From Gammaproteobacteria bacterium F7 (GTDB lineage: Bacteria > Pseudomonadota > Gammaproteobacteria > Pseudomonadales > IMCC2047): a DNA stretch of 41,973 bases. Shown here one piece after another: positions 10,001 through 19,049 of this stretch. Under the pieces are notes generated by a model, which made no database searches, was not told where the DNA came from, and saw nothing but the letters and a program-made list of their open reading frames with translations. Position numbers and translations under genes: made by a program. Position 1 is the stretch's first letter. Each line of letters opens with the position of its first letter. The DNA is taken from assembly GCA_001593685.1 (NCBI GenBank), contig LUKI01000018.1, positions 1 to 41,973 of the forward strand, in the 5' to 3' direction.

Positions 10001-10507
10001 CTACTCAAGGATATCAACACGACAGCCTGGCTCGACATGATCAAATAATTCAACCAGCTCAGCATTGCGCATGCGAATACAGCCATGAGATTTAGCAATT
10101 CCCATCAGCTCGGTGTCAGGCGTGCCATGAATGTAAATAAAGCGGCGCATGGAGTCGACATCACCCAAGCGGTTTTTCCCCACCTCACAACCGCACAGCC
10201 AAAGGATACGACCTAAAATCCAGTCTCGATCCGGCGCAGAACAGGCCAGCTCCGGCCCATAGATTTCACCCGTAAAACGACGCCCGACAAACACCGCATT
10301 TTCTGGCAAGCCTGCACCAATTTTAGCGCGAATGTAATGTCGTCCACGTGGTGTTTTTTCGCTCCCCATCAGCTCGCCCACACCTTTTGCCGCAGTTGAT
10401 ACAAAGTAACTGGCCACCACCTGATCCCCCTGATAAAGATTGAGGACCTGCTGACTAACGGATACTTCAATGCGCATAGTGGGTGTTGTTTTTAAATCTT
10501 CAGACAT
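10001..10507 (-). CDS. L,D-transpeptidase (YkuD) domain protein without signal peptide
   Basis: The 168-residue protein is essentially a single YkuD domain. The motif YIHGT (His127) is followed by SHGCIRM with catalytic Cys143. YkuD enzymes normally form 3-3 crosslinks or attach proteins to peptidoglycan in the periplasm. Starting from ATG 10507, which has AGGGAT just upstream, there is no signal peptide or membrane segment. The longer frame to 10585 does not add one either. It may act in the cytoplasm on recycled muropeptides, which would suit its position next to nagZ, or be exported by another route. Confidence 0.85.
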   Translation of the reverse strand: MSEDLKTTPTMRIEVSVSQQVLNLYQGDQVVASYFVSTAAKGVGELMGSEKTPRGRHYIRAKIGAGLPENAVFVGRRFTGEIYGPELACSAPDRDWILGRILWLCGCEVGKNRLGDVDSMRRFIYIHGTPDTELMGIAKSHGCIRMRNAELVELFDHVEPGCRVDILE

Positions 10508-10680
10508 AACATCCCTGATATGAGTTGTGATGAATTTAAAGGTGAGTCGAGCATGGTAGTCACCGTTGTTATTCTCGAGACCCACTATTTTCTGGAACTA
10601 CCTTAGATACAAATATCGCCAAATAGTCGTAATTTTATCGAAAAAAACCACATAAATACTGGTTTCCGGCACCGCCCAAG

Positions 10681-10713
10681 CTGTATATAATCACAGACTG
10701 TAGAAATAAACAG
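10681..10713 (+). promoter_or_regulatory. Two tandem LexA (SOS) boxes in the lexA promoter
   Basis: CTGTATATAATCACAG at 10681-10696 and CTGTAGAAATAAACAG at 10698-10713 both fit CTGT-N8-ACAG exactly. The first overlaps a TATAAT -10 element at 10686-10691. The second ends 8 nt before the lexA ATG. Double boxes are known for lexA autoregulation in E. coli, and occupancy here would block both polymerase and the start region. Confidence 0.93.
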
Positions 10714-10721
10714 GCCTTATT

Positions 10722-11333
10722 ATGATTAAGCTAACCGCTCGTCAGCAGGAAGTACTTGAATGCATACGCAACGCCATCGCCACCACCGGCTTCCCGCCCA
10801 CTCGCAAAGACATCGCACAGGAACTGGGCTTCCGTTCCGCCAACGCCGCTGAAGACCACCTTAAAGCGCTGGCTAAAAAAGGCGTGATTGAAATTGTCAG
10901 CGGCACTTCGCGCGGCATTCGCTTGCTCAATCAAGAAGAGCCGGAACCCGAAGGCTTGCCGATTATCGGCCGTGTTGCCGCTGGCTCCCCGATTCTTGCC
11001 GAACAACACATCGAGCAATACGCTAATGTGCAGGCCCAGCTGTTTTCACCTCAAGCAGACTTTCTACTCAGGGTCTGCGGTGACAGCATGATTGATGCCG
11101 GTATTTTTGATGATGATTTGGTAGCAGTTAAGAACACCCAAACCGCTAATAACGGTGAAATCGTTGTCGCCCGCATTGAAGAGGAAGTCACCGTCAAACG
11201 CTTCCAGAAAACCAAAGGTGAAGTCCTGTTAATTGCCGAAAACGAGAACTATGAGCCGATCCATGTTGACCAGAGCAGCGGCGACTTTGCAATCGAAGGG
11301 CTAGTGGTTGGAGTGATCCGAAACAGGATGTAG
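10722..11333 (+). CDS. lexA: LexA repressor
   Basis: The 203-residue SOS repressor has a winged-helix DNA-binding domain (residues 1-65, with [17 protein letters not shown]) and an S24 autoprotease domain. The self-cleavage site is Ala87-Gly88 (RVAAGSP), the nucleophile Ser122 (CGDSMIDAG) and the general base Lys159 (EEVTVKRF). It represses the DNA-damage regulon and cleaves itself on contact with RecA filaments. The gene stands alone: two LexA boxes lie upstream and a strong terminator follows, with no sulA downstream. Confidence 0.98.
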   Translation: MIKLTARQQEVLECIRNAIATTGFPPTRKDIAQELGFRSANAAEDHLKALAKKGVIEIVSGTSRGIRLLNQEEPEPEGLPIIGRVAAGSPILAEQHIEQYANVQAQLFSPQADFLLRVCGDSMIDAGIFDDDLVAVKNTQTANNGEIVVARIEEEVTVKRFQKTKGEVLLIAENENYEPIHVDQSSGDFAIEGLVVGVIRNRM

Positions 11334-11365
11334 CAGCGATTTACAACGTCATAAATGGATCGATG

Positions 11366-11393
11366 AAAAACCACATGCGCTAATGTGGTTTTT
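11366..11393 (+). terminator. Rho-independent terminator of lexA
   Basis: AAAAACCACAT / ATGTGGTTTTT forms an 11-bp perfect stem with a 6-nt loop and ends in a T run, 33 nt after the lexA stop. The symmetric A and T tracts would let it work in both directions. Confidence 0.85.
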
Positions 11394-11659
11394 CAATTGA
11401 TACAAGCATCGAAGACAACATCAGGCTGCGAAACGAGCCAGGTTTTAAAGCTACTCAACCTGATGAAAAACATCGATTTCTAGAAGACTAAAAGCCCGTA
11501 CACCTTTTAAAAATCATTGGCCGGGACAACGATTGTTGCCTTGAGAAAATTACAGATTACAAAACAGAAGAAATTGTTCTTCACTGTAATGAGCCAATTT
11601 CAGAGCGCCACGCCACCGAAGCGCAAAAAATAAAAAAACAGCTCAATACAAATAAAAAA
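11394..11659. other. Intergenic region with no intact gene (position of sulA in relatives)
   Basis: Pseudomonads carry the division inhibitor gene sulA directly after lexA. Here no SulA-like frame is visible and no SOS box precedes the region. One forward frame from about 11490 is open (IIGRDNDCCLEKITDYKTEE and beyond) but has no start codon or ribosome binding site and runs across the 3' end of the opposite-strand gene. It may be a decayed gene. No RNA gene is recognised. Confidence 0.35.
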
Positions 11660-11914
11660 TTAATGCACCGTCCGCGAAGCCATCTCGTCTTCATCCGACT
11701 CGATATCTTCGCCGTCCTGCAACTGACCGACCACACGGATACCCGTGTTGATCATCGCCTTGGCAACATCTACGTACTGCTCTTGCAGGAAAAATTTCAC
11801 TTCTTCAGAAAAGGTAATGCGTACCAGCGGTTCGCTTTCGGCATCAGCATCTGCGCGTTGCAGGGCGATTTCGCCATCGGACAATTGCACAATTTCGTAA
11901 TAGGGACTGCTCAT
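11660..11914 (-). CDS. Small acidic conserved hypothetical protein
   Basis: The 84-residue protein starts MSSPYYEIVQLSDGEIALQR and contains EPLVRITFSEEVKFFLQE. It ends in a very acidic tail (DGEDIESDEDE). I recall a similar small protein next to topA in pseudomonads but know no function. A GTG at 11923 is an alternative start; the ATG at 11914 matches the conserved beginning better. There is no signal peptide or membrane segment. A hairpin sits only about 25 nt upstream, between this gene and topA. Confidence 0.75.
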   Translation of the reverse strand: MSSPYYEIVQLSDGEIALQRADADAESEPLVRITFSEEVKFFLQEQYVDVAKAMINTGIRVVGQLQDGEDIESDEDEMASRTVH

Positions 11915-11938
11915 GCGGGACACTCACAAGAATAATAT

Positions 11939-11972
11939 AAACAAAGGGCAGGCATTCTAGCACCCTTTGTTT
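11939..11972 (-). terminator. Terminator-like hairpin between topA and the 84-aa gene
   Basis: A 10-bp stem (AAACAAAGGG / CCCTTTGTTT) with a 14-nt loop is followed on the minus strand by TTTATATTATTCTT. It lies about 75 nt past the topA stop and ends 25 nt before the next start codon on the same strand. It therefore either terminates topA or acts as an attenuator for the small gene. Confidence 0.65.
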
Positions 11973-12047
11973 AAAATAAGAACAGACCAGCCAAGCACTG
12001 TCGTCGGCGTTAAAGCTCAACGGATGATTTTATAGGTCAGCGGCCGA

Positions 12048-14738
12048 TTACTCGGCTGCTTTTTTAGTCTTTGCCTTAGGCTTCGCTTTAGCTTTCGTCT
12101 TGGCTTTAGGTTTCGCTTTTGGCTTAGGCTGCTCCTCTTCCCACTTACCATTGACATAGAACGCGCGCCAGCCAGTGGCTTTTTTATCCACTTCGGTCAT
12201 CACATACTGTTCTTTGGTTTTACGGCTAAAGCGCACCATGGCTTTGTTGCCATCGGCATCTTCTGTAGGCGCATCAAGTAAGAAGTGATATTTCGGGTCA
12301 ATTTCTGCTTTGTGCGGAATTAACTCCTCAACCAGCGGTGCACGTGTTTCCCGGTTACGCGGAAACTTACTGGCTGCCAGGAACATCCCCGCTGCACCAT
12401 CACGTAACACATAGGTATCCTCAACGTTTTCACAGGCCAGTTCCGGCATCGGCACCGGATCCATTTTCGGTGGCGCAGCTTCACCATTGCGTAACAGTTT
12501 ACGGGTATTTTTACACTCACTATTAGTGCAACCAAAGTACTTACCAAAACGCCCTGATTTAAGCTGCATTTCAGCTGAACATTTATCACATTCCAGTACA
12601 GGCCCATCATAGCCTTTAATTTTAAACGTACCCTTCTCGACCTCAAAACCTGGACAGTCGGGGTTGTTACCGCACACATGTAACTTGCGCTCGGTGTCGA
12701 GCAGGTAGCTATCCATGGCCGTATCACAAAGCTTGCAACGCCGCTTGGTGCGCAACAGACGAGATTCAGCCTCTTCATCCTTATCCGCATCCACGGCCTC
12801 ATCGCCGGGCGTAAGGTTCATGGTTTCCTTGCAGCGCTCCTTAGGTGGCAACGCATAACCAGAGCAACCCAGAAAAACACCCGTGCTACCGGTACGAATC
12901 TGCATGTGGCGTCCGCAGGCTGGACAGCTGATGTCCGTTTCCGTCGGGTTATTACCGCGCATGCCGTAATCATCGTCATTAGCGGCATCAAGTCGCTTAA
13001 CAAATTCGCCGTAGAAGCTATCCAACAGGAATTTCCAATCCATCTCACCGTTTGCCACTTGATCGAGGTATTTCTCCATCGAGGCGGTAAAACTGTAATC
13101 CATCAACTCAGCAAAATTTTCGGTCAAACGATCGGTTACAATATCGCCAATTTTTCCGGCATAAAAACGCTTGTTCTGAACCGACACATATCCGCGATCC
13201 TGGATCGTGCCAATAATCGCTGCGTAGGTGGATGGGCGACCAATACCACGCTTTTCAAGCTCTTTAACCAACGATGCTTCGCTGTAACGCGCAGGCGGTT
13301 TGGTGAAGTGCTGCTTAGGTAAAAGTTCGGCTAAATTAAGCTTTTCATTCAACTTAAGGTCAGGCAAAACCACATCATCGTCCTTACCGGACATGACTTT
13401 CAGGTAGCCATCAAACTTCAGAATACGGCCCTTAGCCTTCAACTCAAAGTCAGCGGCATTCACCTGAATAGTAGAACTGATAAATTGCGCGTTAGGCATC
13501 TGACACGCCACAAACTGACGCCAGATTAACTCATACAAACGTTCGGCATCGCGCTCCATATTGCTAAGCTGGGTGGAGCGTAGCTTCACATCAGAGGGGC
13601 GAATCGCTTCGTGAGCTTCCTGCGCCCCTTCTTTCGAAGAGTAAGACAGCGGCGTATCAGGCAGGTATTTTTTACCGTATTCATCAAGGATAAAATCGCG
13701 ACAGGTGGCAACGGCATCTGCACTTAAATTGGTTGAATCTGTACGCATATAGGTGATGTAACCCGCCTCATAAAGACGCTGAGCCATCATCATGGTTTTC
13801 TTCACACCAAAGCCCAGACGCGTACTGGCCGCTTGCTGCAAAGTGGAGGTAATAAAAGGCGCACCCGGTTTTGAAGAGGTGGGACGGTCCTGACGGTTAA
13901 CCACTTCAAAATCAGATTTTTTCAGTGTTTCCAGAGCAACGTTAGTTTGCTCCTCACTGGTTGGTCGGAAAGCTTCACCGGCCTGCTTAATCACTTCAAA
14001 ACGCACTTTTTCTTTGTCTGCTGTTTGCAAGTCAGCATGCACATCCCAGTATTCTTCGGGATTGAAGGCACGGATTTCACGCTCGCGCTCAACAATCAAA
14101 CGCACAGCTACAGACTGAACACGGCCCGCTGACAGGCCTCGGGCAACCTTCGCCCACAGCAGAGGGGACACCATAAAGCCCACCACACGATCAAGATAAC
14201 GACGTGCGTGCTGAGCGTTGACGCGACTAATATCAAGCTCACCAGGTTCCTTAAATGACTCCTGAATCGCTTTCTTGGTAATTTCGTTAAAAGTCACCCG
14301 CTTATAGCGTGAGCTATCGCCACCGATCACTTCCTGCAAGTGCCAGGCAATCGCCTCCCCCTCTCTATCCAAATCGGTCGCGAGATAGATAGTATCGGCA
14401 TCTTTAGCAAGGCGTTTCAGCTCGTTAACAACCTTTTCTTTACCCGGCAAAATTTCATAGTGCGCCTGCCAACCATTTTCAGGATCAATGCCCATACGGC
14501 TAATCAACTGTTGCTTGGCTTTTTTCTTTTTATGTTCGGCTTTTTTTTCGGGGCTCATTTTACGGGTTTTTGCCGCTTCCTGAGCACGAGCTTTAGGATC
14601 TGATTTCGCGCCTGAGCCACTCACAGGCAAATCACGAATATGACCAACACTGGACTTAACGACATAGTCGCTTCCCAGGTATTTATTAATCGTTTTTGCT
14701 TTTGCAGGTGACTCAACAATAACTAAAGACTTACCCAT
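12048..14738 (-). CDS. topA: DNA topoisomerase I
   Basis: This type IA topoisomerase relaxes negative supercoils through a 5'-phosphotyrosine intermediate. At 896 residues it has a TOPRIM domain starting at [17 protein letters not shown], with [10 protein letters not shown] further on. The active-site Tyr is in [13 protein letters not shown] near residue 330. Three C-terminal zinc ribbons follow: CPAC...C, CKLC...C and CDKC...C, near residues 600, 667 and 714. The C-terminus is a Lys/Ala/Pro-rich tail of about 25 residues. A Lys-rich insert lies near residues 55-75. GGAG precedes the ATG. Confidence 0.97.
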   Translation of the reverse strand: MGKSLVIVESPAKAKTINKYLGSDYVVKSSVGHIRDLPVSGSGAKSDPKARAQEAAKTRKMSPEKKAEHKKKKAKQQLISRMGIDPENGWQAHYEILPGKEKVVNELKRLAKDADTIYLATDLDREGEAIAWHLQEVIGGDSSRYKRVTFNEITKKAIQESFKEPGELDISRVNAQHARRYLDRVVGFMVSPLLWAKVARGLSAGRVQSVAVRLIVEREREIRAFNPEEYWDVHADLQTADKEKVRFEVIKQAGEAFRPTSEEQTNVALETLKKSDFEVVNRQDRPTSSKPGAPFITSTLQQAASTRLGFGVKKTMMMAQRLYEAGYITYMRTDSTNLSADAVATCRDFILDEYGKKYLPDTPLSYSSKEGAQEAHEAIRPSDVKLRSTQLSNMERDAERLYELIWRQFVACQMPNAQFISSTIQVNAADFELKAKGRILKFDGYLKVMSGKDDDVVLPDLKLNEKLNLAELLPKQHFTKPPARYSEASLVKELEKRGIGRPSTYAAIIGTIQDRGYVSVQNKRFYAGKIGDIVTDRLTENFAELMDYSFTASMEKYLDQVANGEMDWKFLLDSFYGEFVKRLDAANDDDYGMRGNNPTETDISCPACGRHMQIRTGSTGVFLGCSGYALPPKERCKETMNLTPGDEAVDADKDEEAESRLLRTKRRCKLCDTAMDSYLLDTERKLHVCGNNPDCPGFEVEKGTFKIKGYDGPVLECDKCSAEMQLKSGRFGKYFGCTNSECKNTRKLLRNGEAAPPKMDPVPMPELACENVEDTYVLRDGAAGMFLAASKFPRNRETRAPLVEELIPHKAEIDPKYHFLLDAPTEDADGNKAMVRFSRKTKEQYVMTEVDKKATGWRAFYVNGKWEEEQPKPKAKPKAKTKAKAKPKAKTKKAAE

Positions 14739-15070
14739 GATACTCCGTCTATATCCCTAAGCGATCTAACCGCTGCGTTAAGGTCGGCGCCTAAATTAGC
14801 GAACCGCCACATACTTTGCACTATACGAAAGCCTCTATAGCTGGGATCAGTTAAAAACCCTCAACCTATTGAATTCACAAATAAAAACTTGAAAATCGCG
14901 CGGCGAGACCAGCCATTAAACCGATAAATAGCGCCACAAGTGCTTTTTTAGCTTATGCCACTATTTATAAAAGACACAATAGTCTGGCGTAAATTTTACC
15001 GGCAAGATGTTTAATTCGTAGCAATCCCGTATAATCGCCGCCCAACCTAACCGCGATGGATTTCAAAATA
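14739..15070. promoter_or_regulatory. Divergent topA / oxidoreductase intergenic region with TATAAT
   Basis: This is about 330 nt without a gene. A perfect TATAAT lies at 15030-15035, about 20 nt before the first candidate start and 35 nt before the second start of the downstream oxidoreductase gene. No good -35 pairs with it. For topA I see no confident promoter. Nothing else is recognised. Confidence 0.45.
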
Positions 15071-16027
15071 ATGACAAACCCTGATTCAATTCGTACTGCC
15101 GTCATCGGCGTTGGTTATTTGGGAAAATTTCATGCCCAGAAATATGCCGCTCTTGAAGGTAGCCAGTTGGTTGGAGTTGTTGATAACAACGCAGAAAACG
15201 CCAAGGCGATTGCCGACGAGCACGGCGTCGAAGCATTCACCAACCACCAGGATTTATTTGGCAAGGTTGATGCGGTCAGCATTGTCACACCAACGACGCT
15301 GCACCACCAAATTGCCAAAGATTTTTTGCAACAGGGTATTCATGTTCTGGTTGAAAAACCTATTACCGTCACCCCTGACGAAGCACGCGACCTCATCCAA
15401 ACAGCCAAAGATCACAACTGCATTTTGCAAGTGGGCCACCTTGAACGTTTTAACGCCGCCATGCTGGATTTGGATACCGTTCTGCACAACCCGCGCTTTA
15501 TCGAAGCACACCGCCTAGCCCCCTACAAGCCACGAGCCACCGATGTGGATGTCGTGCTGGATCTAATGATTCACGATATCGATATTATTTTATCAACGGT
15601 GCGTTCCGAACTGGTTGGTATTGATGTCAGCGGCACCAAGGTGCTGTCCAGCGCAACCGATATTGCCAATGCTCGCCTGACCTTTGCTAACGGCTGTGTT
15701 GCCAACGTAACCGCTAGCCGTATCAGCCTGAAATCTGAACGCAAGATGCGCATCTTTCAGCCTGATGCTTACCTATCAATTGATTTCCAAAATCGTATTT
15801 TCAGCTACCACCGTAAAGGTGAAGGCGAAATGTTTCCAGGTGTCCCCGATATCAACAGTACTGAAAACATTTATGAAGACGGCGATGCATTGCAAACGGA
15901 AATTGCTGCATTTATAGAGTGTGTTAAAAACGGCTCCAAACCGCTCGTCTCAGGGGAAGATGGCCTGCGCGCATTGGAAGCTGCCACCCGTATAACACAG
16001 ATGCTAAAAGAACAGGCGCAGGATTAA
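15071..16027 (+). CDS. Gfo/Idh/MocA-family oxidoreductase
   Basis: The 318-residue NAD(P)-dependent dehydrogenase starts with a Rossmann fold (AVIGVGYLGKFHAQKYAAL). It has the family motif VEKPIT and the catalytic-lysine region, then GHLERFN and DLMIHDIDIIL of the substrate domain. Members act on sugars, nucleotide sugars or cyclitols; the substrate cannot be told here. The frame opens at ATG 15056, only 20 nt past a TATAAT, so the ATG at 15071 leaves more room for a leader and GGA lies upstream of it. The gene stands alone, divergent from topA and convergent with the pagL-like gene. Confidence 0.88.
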   Translation: MTNPDSIRTAVIGVGYLGKFHAQKYAALEGSQLVGVVDNNAENAKAIADEHGVEAFTNHQDLFGKVDAVSIVTPTTLHHQIAKDFLQQGIHVLVEKPITVTPDEARDLIQTAKDHNCILQVGHLERFNAAMLDLDTVLHNPRFIEAHRLAPYKPRATDVDVVLDLMIHDIDIILSTVRSELVGIDVSGTKVLSSATDIANARLTFANGCVANVTASRISLKSERKMRIFQPDAYLSIDFQNRIFSYHRKGEGEMFPGVPDINSTENIYEDGDALQTEIAAFIECVKNGSKPLVSGEDGLRALEAATRITQMLKEQAQD

Positions 16028-16061
16028 TCCGAATTCTGCGCTAAACATCAATCAGGAAGCG

Positions 16062-16592
16062 TTAAAAGCGATAACTGTACGATGCCCTGACCACGTCAAA
16101 GCCATCGTTATCACTATCCAACCCAGCATTTGAAACATGCCGCACGCCAATCGCTAAATCATGACGCTCGCGGCTACCAAAGCGCATCCCAACATCCAGC
16201 TTATTATCAAATTGGAAATGCATGCCAAGGTTTTTGTCCGCGACCCGGGTTTCACTCAAATACGCTAGCCCAATACTATAGCTGACATAGGGCACACAGC
16301 CGTGCTCAGTGTTACTGAAATCATAGCGAAACACCGGACTGATATTTATTGCGTCAACCTGCTTTTCCGGCCCCTTGCTAGACGACCAATGGCTATAACT
16401 AACCTCCCAGTACAGGGCTACGCGGTTCTGAAAAAGTCGTTGCCCGAAATCCGACAACAGGCTGACTTGATAAGCATCGGTGGAGCGTTCTCCACTGCCG
16501 ATTGAGACCTTTACGCCGTACAAGGTTTCCGCCGATACGGAGTAACTAAGCCCCACAATACAAAAAATGACTACTCGAATAAGCGCTTTCAT
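16062..16592 (-). CDS. pagL: PagL-family lipid A 3-O-deacylase (acyloxyacyl hydrolase)
   Basis: The 176-residue protein has a signal peptide ending SVSA and the short beta-barrel pattern of PagL, ending in a C-terminal Phe (YSYRF). PagL enzymes remove the 3-O-acyl chain of lipid A in the outer membrane. The catalytic motif reads RHVSNAG, with His152 and Ser154. The acidic third residue falls at Asp166 (NDGFD), where P. aeruginosa PagL has Glu. The ATG has a strong GAGGAGG site. It is a single gene with 222 nt of upstream spacer. Confidence 0.85.
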   Translation of the reverse strand: MKALIRVVIFCIVGLSYSVSAETLYGVKVSIGSGERSTDAYQVSLLSDFGQRLFQNRVALYWEVSYSHWSSSKGPEKQVDAINISPVFRYDFSNTEHGCVPYVSYSIGLAYLSETRVADKNLGMHFQFDNKLDVGMRFGSRERHDLAIGVRHVSNAGLDSDNDGFDVVRASYSYRF

Positions 16593-16814
16593 AACCGCCT
16601 CCTCGATTGTTATTTTTATCTCAATTTATTACGACCTCACCCGCTAGTATGCGCCTGCCATTATTTTAAATCCAATAGCCGCTATTTATGACGCATATCG
16701 CTGATAGATAACAAAAATTAATCCCTTCCACTACTGTTGATAACCCGTTATAAGGATTATAATTCCGCTCGATTTTAAGACCATCCAATCTCATTTTTAC
16801 CGGGGAATATCGCC

Positions 16815-18095
16815 TTGCAACTTAATCAAGCCAGCAAAGAACAGCTACAGCAATGGGAAGCCGACCTGACCGCCCGTTACACTGAACTTAAAGACCAAAA
16901 GCTGAACCTGGATTTAACACGTGGTAAGCCTTCCCCGCAGCAGCTGGATCTGTCTAATTCACTCGATGGTATTCTAAAGGGCGATTACAAGTCCCTGAAC
17001 GGCACCGACACGCGTAATTACGGTGGCCTTGAGGGCATTGAAGAAGCTCGCCAACTCGGAGCCGATCTACTGGGTGTGTCCCTTGAAGAAATCATTGCCG
17101 GTGGTAACAGCAGCCTGACCATGATGCGCCAGGCCATGACCTTCGCGTTTCTGTTTGGTCCAGATGGCCCCGGCACAGCCTGGCAGAACGAAGGCCAGAT
17201 AAAATGTCTTTGCCCTTCCCCGGGCTATGACCGCCACTTCACTATTTGTGAAGATTTGGGTATCGAAATGATTCCAGTCCGCATGACGGCCGAAGGCCCC
17301 GACATGGATCAGGTCGAAGATCTGCTACGCAATGACCGTAATATTAAAGCCATCTGGTGTGTGCCTCGTTTCTCCAACCCTACCGGCATCGTATACAGCG
17401 ATGAGGTGGTTGACCGCATCGCTCAATTGGGCAAATTAGCGAGCAATAATTTCCGTATTTTTTGGGATAACGCCTACGCGGTTCATGAGCTGTCAGACAA
17501 CCCGCCCAAACTTGCCAACATCATGGAGTTGTGTAAAAAACACAACACCGAAAGCACCATTTTACAGTTTGCTTCCACCTCGAAAATCACTTTCGCAGGC
17601 GCAGGCATCGCCTTTATGGCTGCTTCAGGTAACAACCTGAAAGAATTCAAAAAACGTCTTGGTGCCTCACTCATCGGTCCAGACAAAGTAAACCAGTTAC
17701 GCCACATGCGTTTCCTGCCAAATATCGACGCCCTTAAAAGCCACATGGACAAACATGCGGAGTTACTTAAGCCACGCTTTGCTGCCGTGCTGGATAGCCT
17801 ACAAAACGAATTTGGTGATAACGATCTGCTGAGTTGGGAAACACCTGAAGGTGGCTATTTTGTATCGGTTGATACACGTCCCGGTTTGGCCAAAGAAGTG
17901 GTGAAACTGGCCGATGATATTGGCGTAAAACTGACACCGGCTGGTGCCACCTTCCCCTACGGAAACGATCCAAAGGACAGCAACATTCGTCTGGCGCCAT
18001 CATTCCCAAGCCTTGAAGATGTCAGCGCCACTATGGATGTCTTCAGCACCTGCGTAAAACTGGCCTCTGTACGTCAGGCATTAGCAAACAGCTAA
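16815..18095 (+). CDS. PLP-dependent aminotransferase, PF12897 (MocR-like aminotransferase) type
   Basis: The 426-residue fold-type I aminotransferase has LDLTRGKPSPQQLDLS near the N-terminus, distinctive of the PF12897 group. The cofactor-binding segment is FWDNAYAVH (Asp218, Tyr221). The Schiff-base Lys257 lies in FASTSKITFAGAG. Substrate is probably an acidic or small amino acid, but this is not settled by sequence. The start is TTG at 16815, with GGGGA 8-9 nt upstream. Unlike MocR regulators it has no N-terminal GntR domain. A bidirectional terminator follows. Confidence 0.9.
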   Translation: MQLNQASKEQLQQWEADLTARYTELKDQKLNLDLTRGKPSPQQLDLSNSLDGILKGDYKSLNGTDTRNYGGLEGIEEARQLGADLLGVSLEEIIAGGNSSLTMMRQAMTFAFLFGPDGPGTAWQNEGQIKCLCPSPGYDRHFTICEDLGIEMIPVRMTAEGPDMDQVEDLLRNDRNIKAIWCVPRFSNPTGIVYSDEVVDRIAQLGKLASNNFRIFWDNAYAVHELSDNPPKLANIMELCKKHNTESTILQFASTSKITFAGAGIAFMAASGNNLKEFKKRLGASLIGPDKVNQLRHMRFLPNIDALKSHMDKHAELLKPRFAAVLDSLQNEFGDNDLLSWETPEGGYFVSVDTRPGLAKEVVKLADDIGVKLTPAGATFPYGNDPKDSNIRLAPSFPSLEDVSATMDVFSTCVKLASVRQALANS

Positions 18096-18124
18096 GCGAA
18101 TAATTGCATAAGCGCAATAAAACC

Positions 18125-18163
18125 AAAAAGGCCGCAGTTTCATTAGAAGCTGCGGCCTTTTTT
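18125..18163. terminator. Bidirectional rho-independent terminator
   Basis: AAAAAGGCCGCAG / CTGCGGCCTTTTTT forms a 13-bp stem with a 12-nt loop and A/T tracts on both sides. It lies between the convergent aminotransferase and permease genes and can serve both. Confidence 0.93.
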
Positions 18164-18187
18164 ATGCAACCAATAAACCCTCGCCGA

Positions 18188-18943
18188 CTAGATCATCATA
18201 GCCGCACCACAGGCAAACAACGTCATTACAAATAAGAACCACTTAAGCGTTTTCTGGCTCACCTTAATCGCCATTTTTACCGCATAATGCGCGCCTATCA
18301 TCGTGCCACAGGCCAACACCAACCCCGGCAACCACTCCACCTGCCCACGGACAATAAACACCGCCAGAGCCACAAAGGTAAAACCGATTGTGCAAAGCAT
18401 CTTTAAGGCGTTAGTGCGTACCAGGTCATAACGCAATGAGCCGGCAATGGCCGCGATCAGCATGAAACCAACGCCGGCCTGAACAAAACCACCGTAAATA
18501 CCCGCCACAAACAAAATCCACTTTGCCTGTGGTCGATTGCTCAAGCGCTGTATAGGTTCCCCCTCCTCTGCCATCACGACGGAAGGCTTGATCAAAATAA
18601 TCAGCGCCATCGTCACCATCGACCCAAGAAGTACCGGCTTAAGGTAAGTATTCGGCAAATAGGAGGCCGCCAACGCACCCACCAGGCCGCCACCCAGCGT
18701 CATGCCAACAATAGGAAGCGCGTCAGTCAAATCCAGCTTATCGTGCCGCTTAAAACCACGCACACCCACAACACTCTGCAAACCAACACCAAGGCGATTG
18801 GTAGCATTCGCCACATCGGCTGGCATACCCATCATCATCAAAGCGGGCACGGTCAGATTCGAGCCACCCCCGGCCAGGGTATTAATTACCCCCGCAATCA
18901 ACCCCGTAATAACTAAAATGATGTAATAAAAAATGGGATCCAT
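18188..18943 (-). CDS. TauE/SafE-family sulfite/anion exporter-like permease
   Basis: The 251-residue integral membrane protein has about eight hydrophobic segments. The N-terminal repeat contains AGVINTLAGGGSNLTVPALMMMGMP and the second repeat GIYGGFVQAGVGFML, the paired motifs of TauE/SafE (PF01925). The family moves sulfite, sulfoacetate or other small anions across the inner membrane; the substrate here is unknown. It is a single gene, divergent from the ybfF-like esterase. Confidence 0.9.
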   Translation of the reverse strand: MDPIFYYIILVITGLIAGVINTLAGGGSNLTVPALMMMGMPADVANATNRLGVGLQSVVGVRGFKRHDKLDLTDALPIVGMTLGGGLVGALAASYLPNTYLKPVLLGSMVTMALIILIKPSVVMAEEGEPIQRLSNRPQAKWILFVAGIYGGFVQAGVGFMLIAAIAGSLRYDLVRTNALKMLCTIGFTFVALAVFIVRGQVEWLPGLVLACGTMIGAHYAVKMAIKVSQKTLKWFLFVMTLFACGAAMMI

Positions 18944-19049
18944 GGCCGCTTACTTTTTGATATGGTGTGAAAAATGTTGCTGATTTTACCGCTCAAGCAC
19001 TCAGACGGACAGCATTAAGGGCCGCGATCATAACAATGGGCTTTCATGA

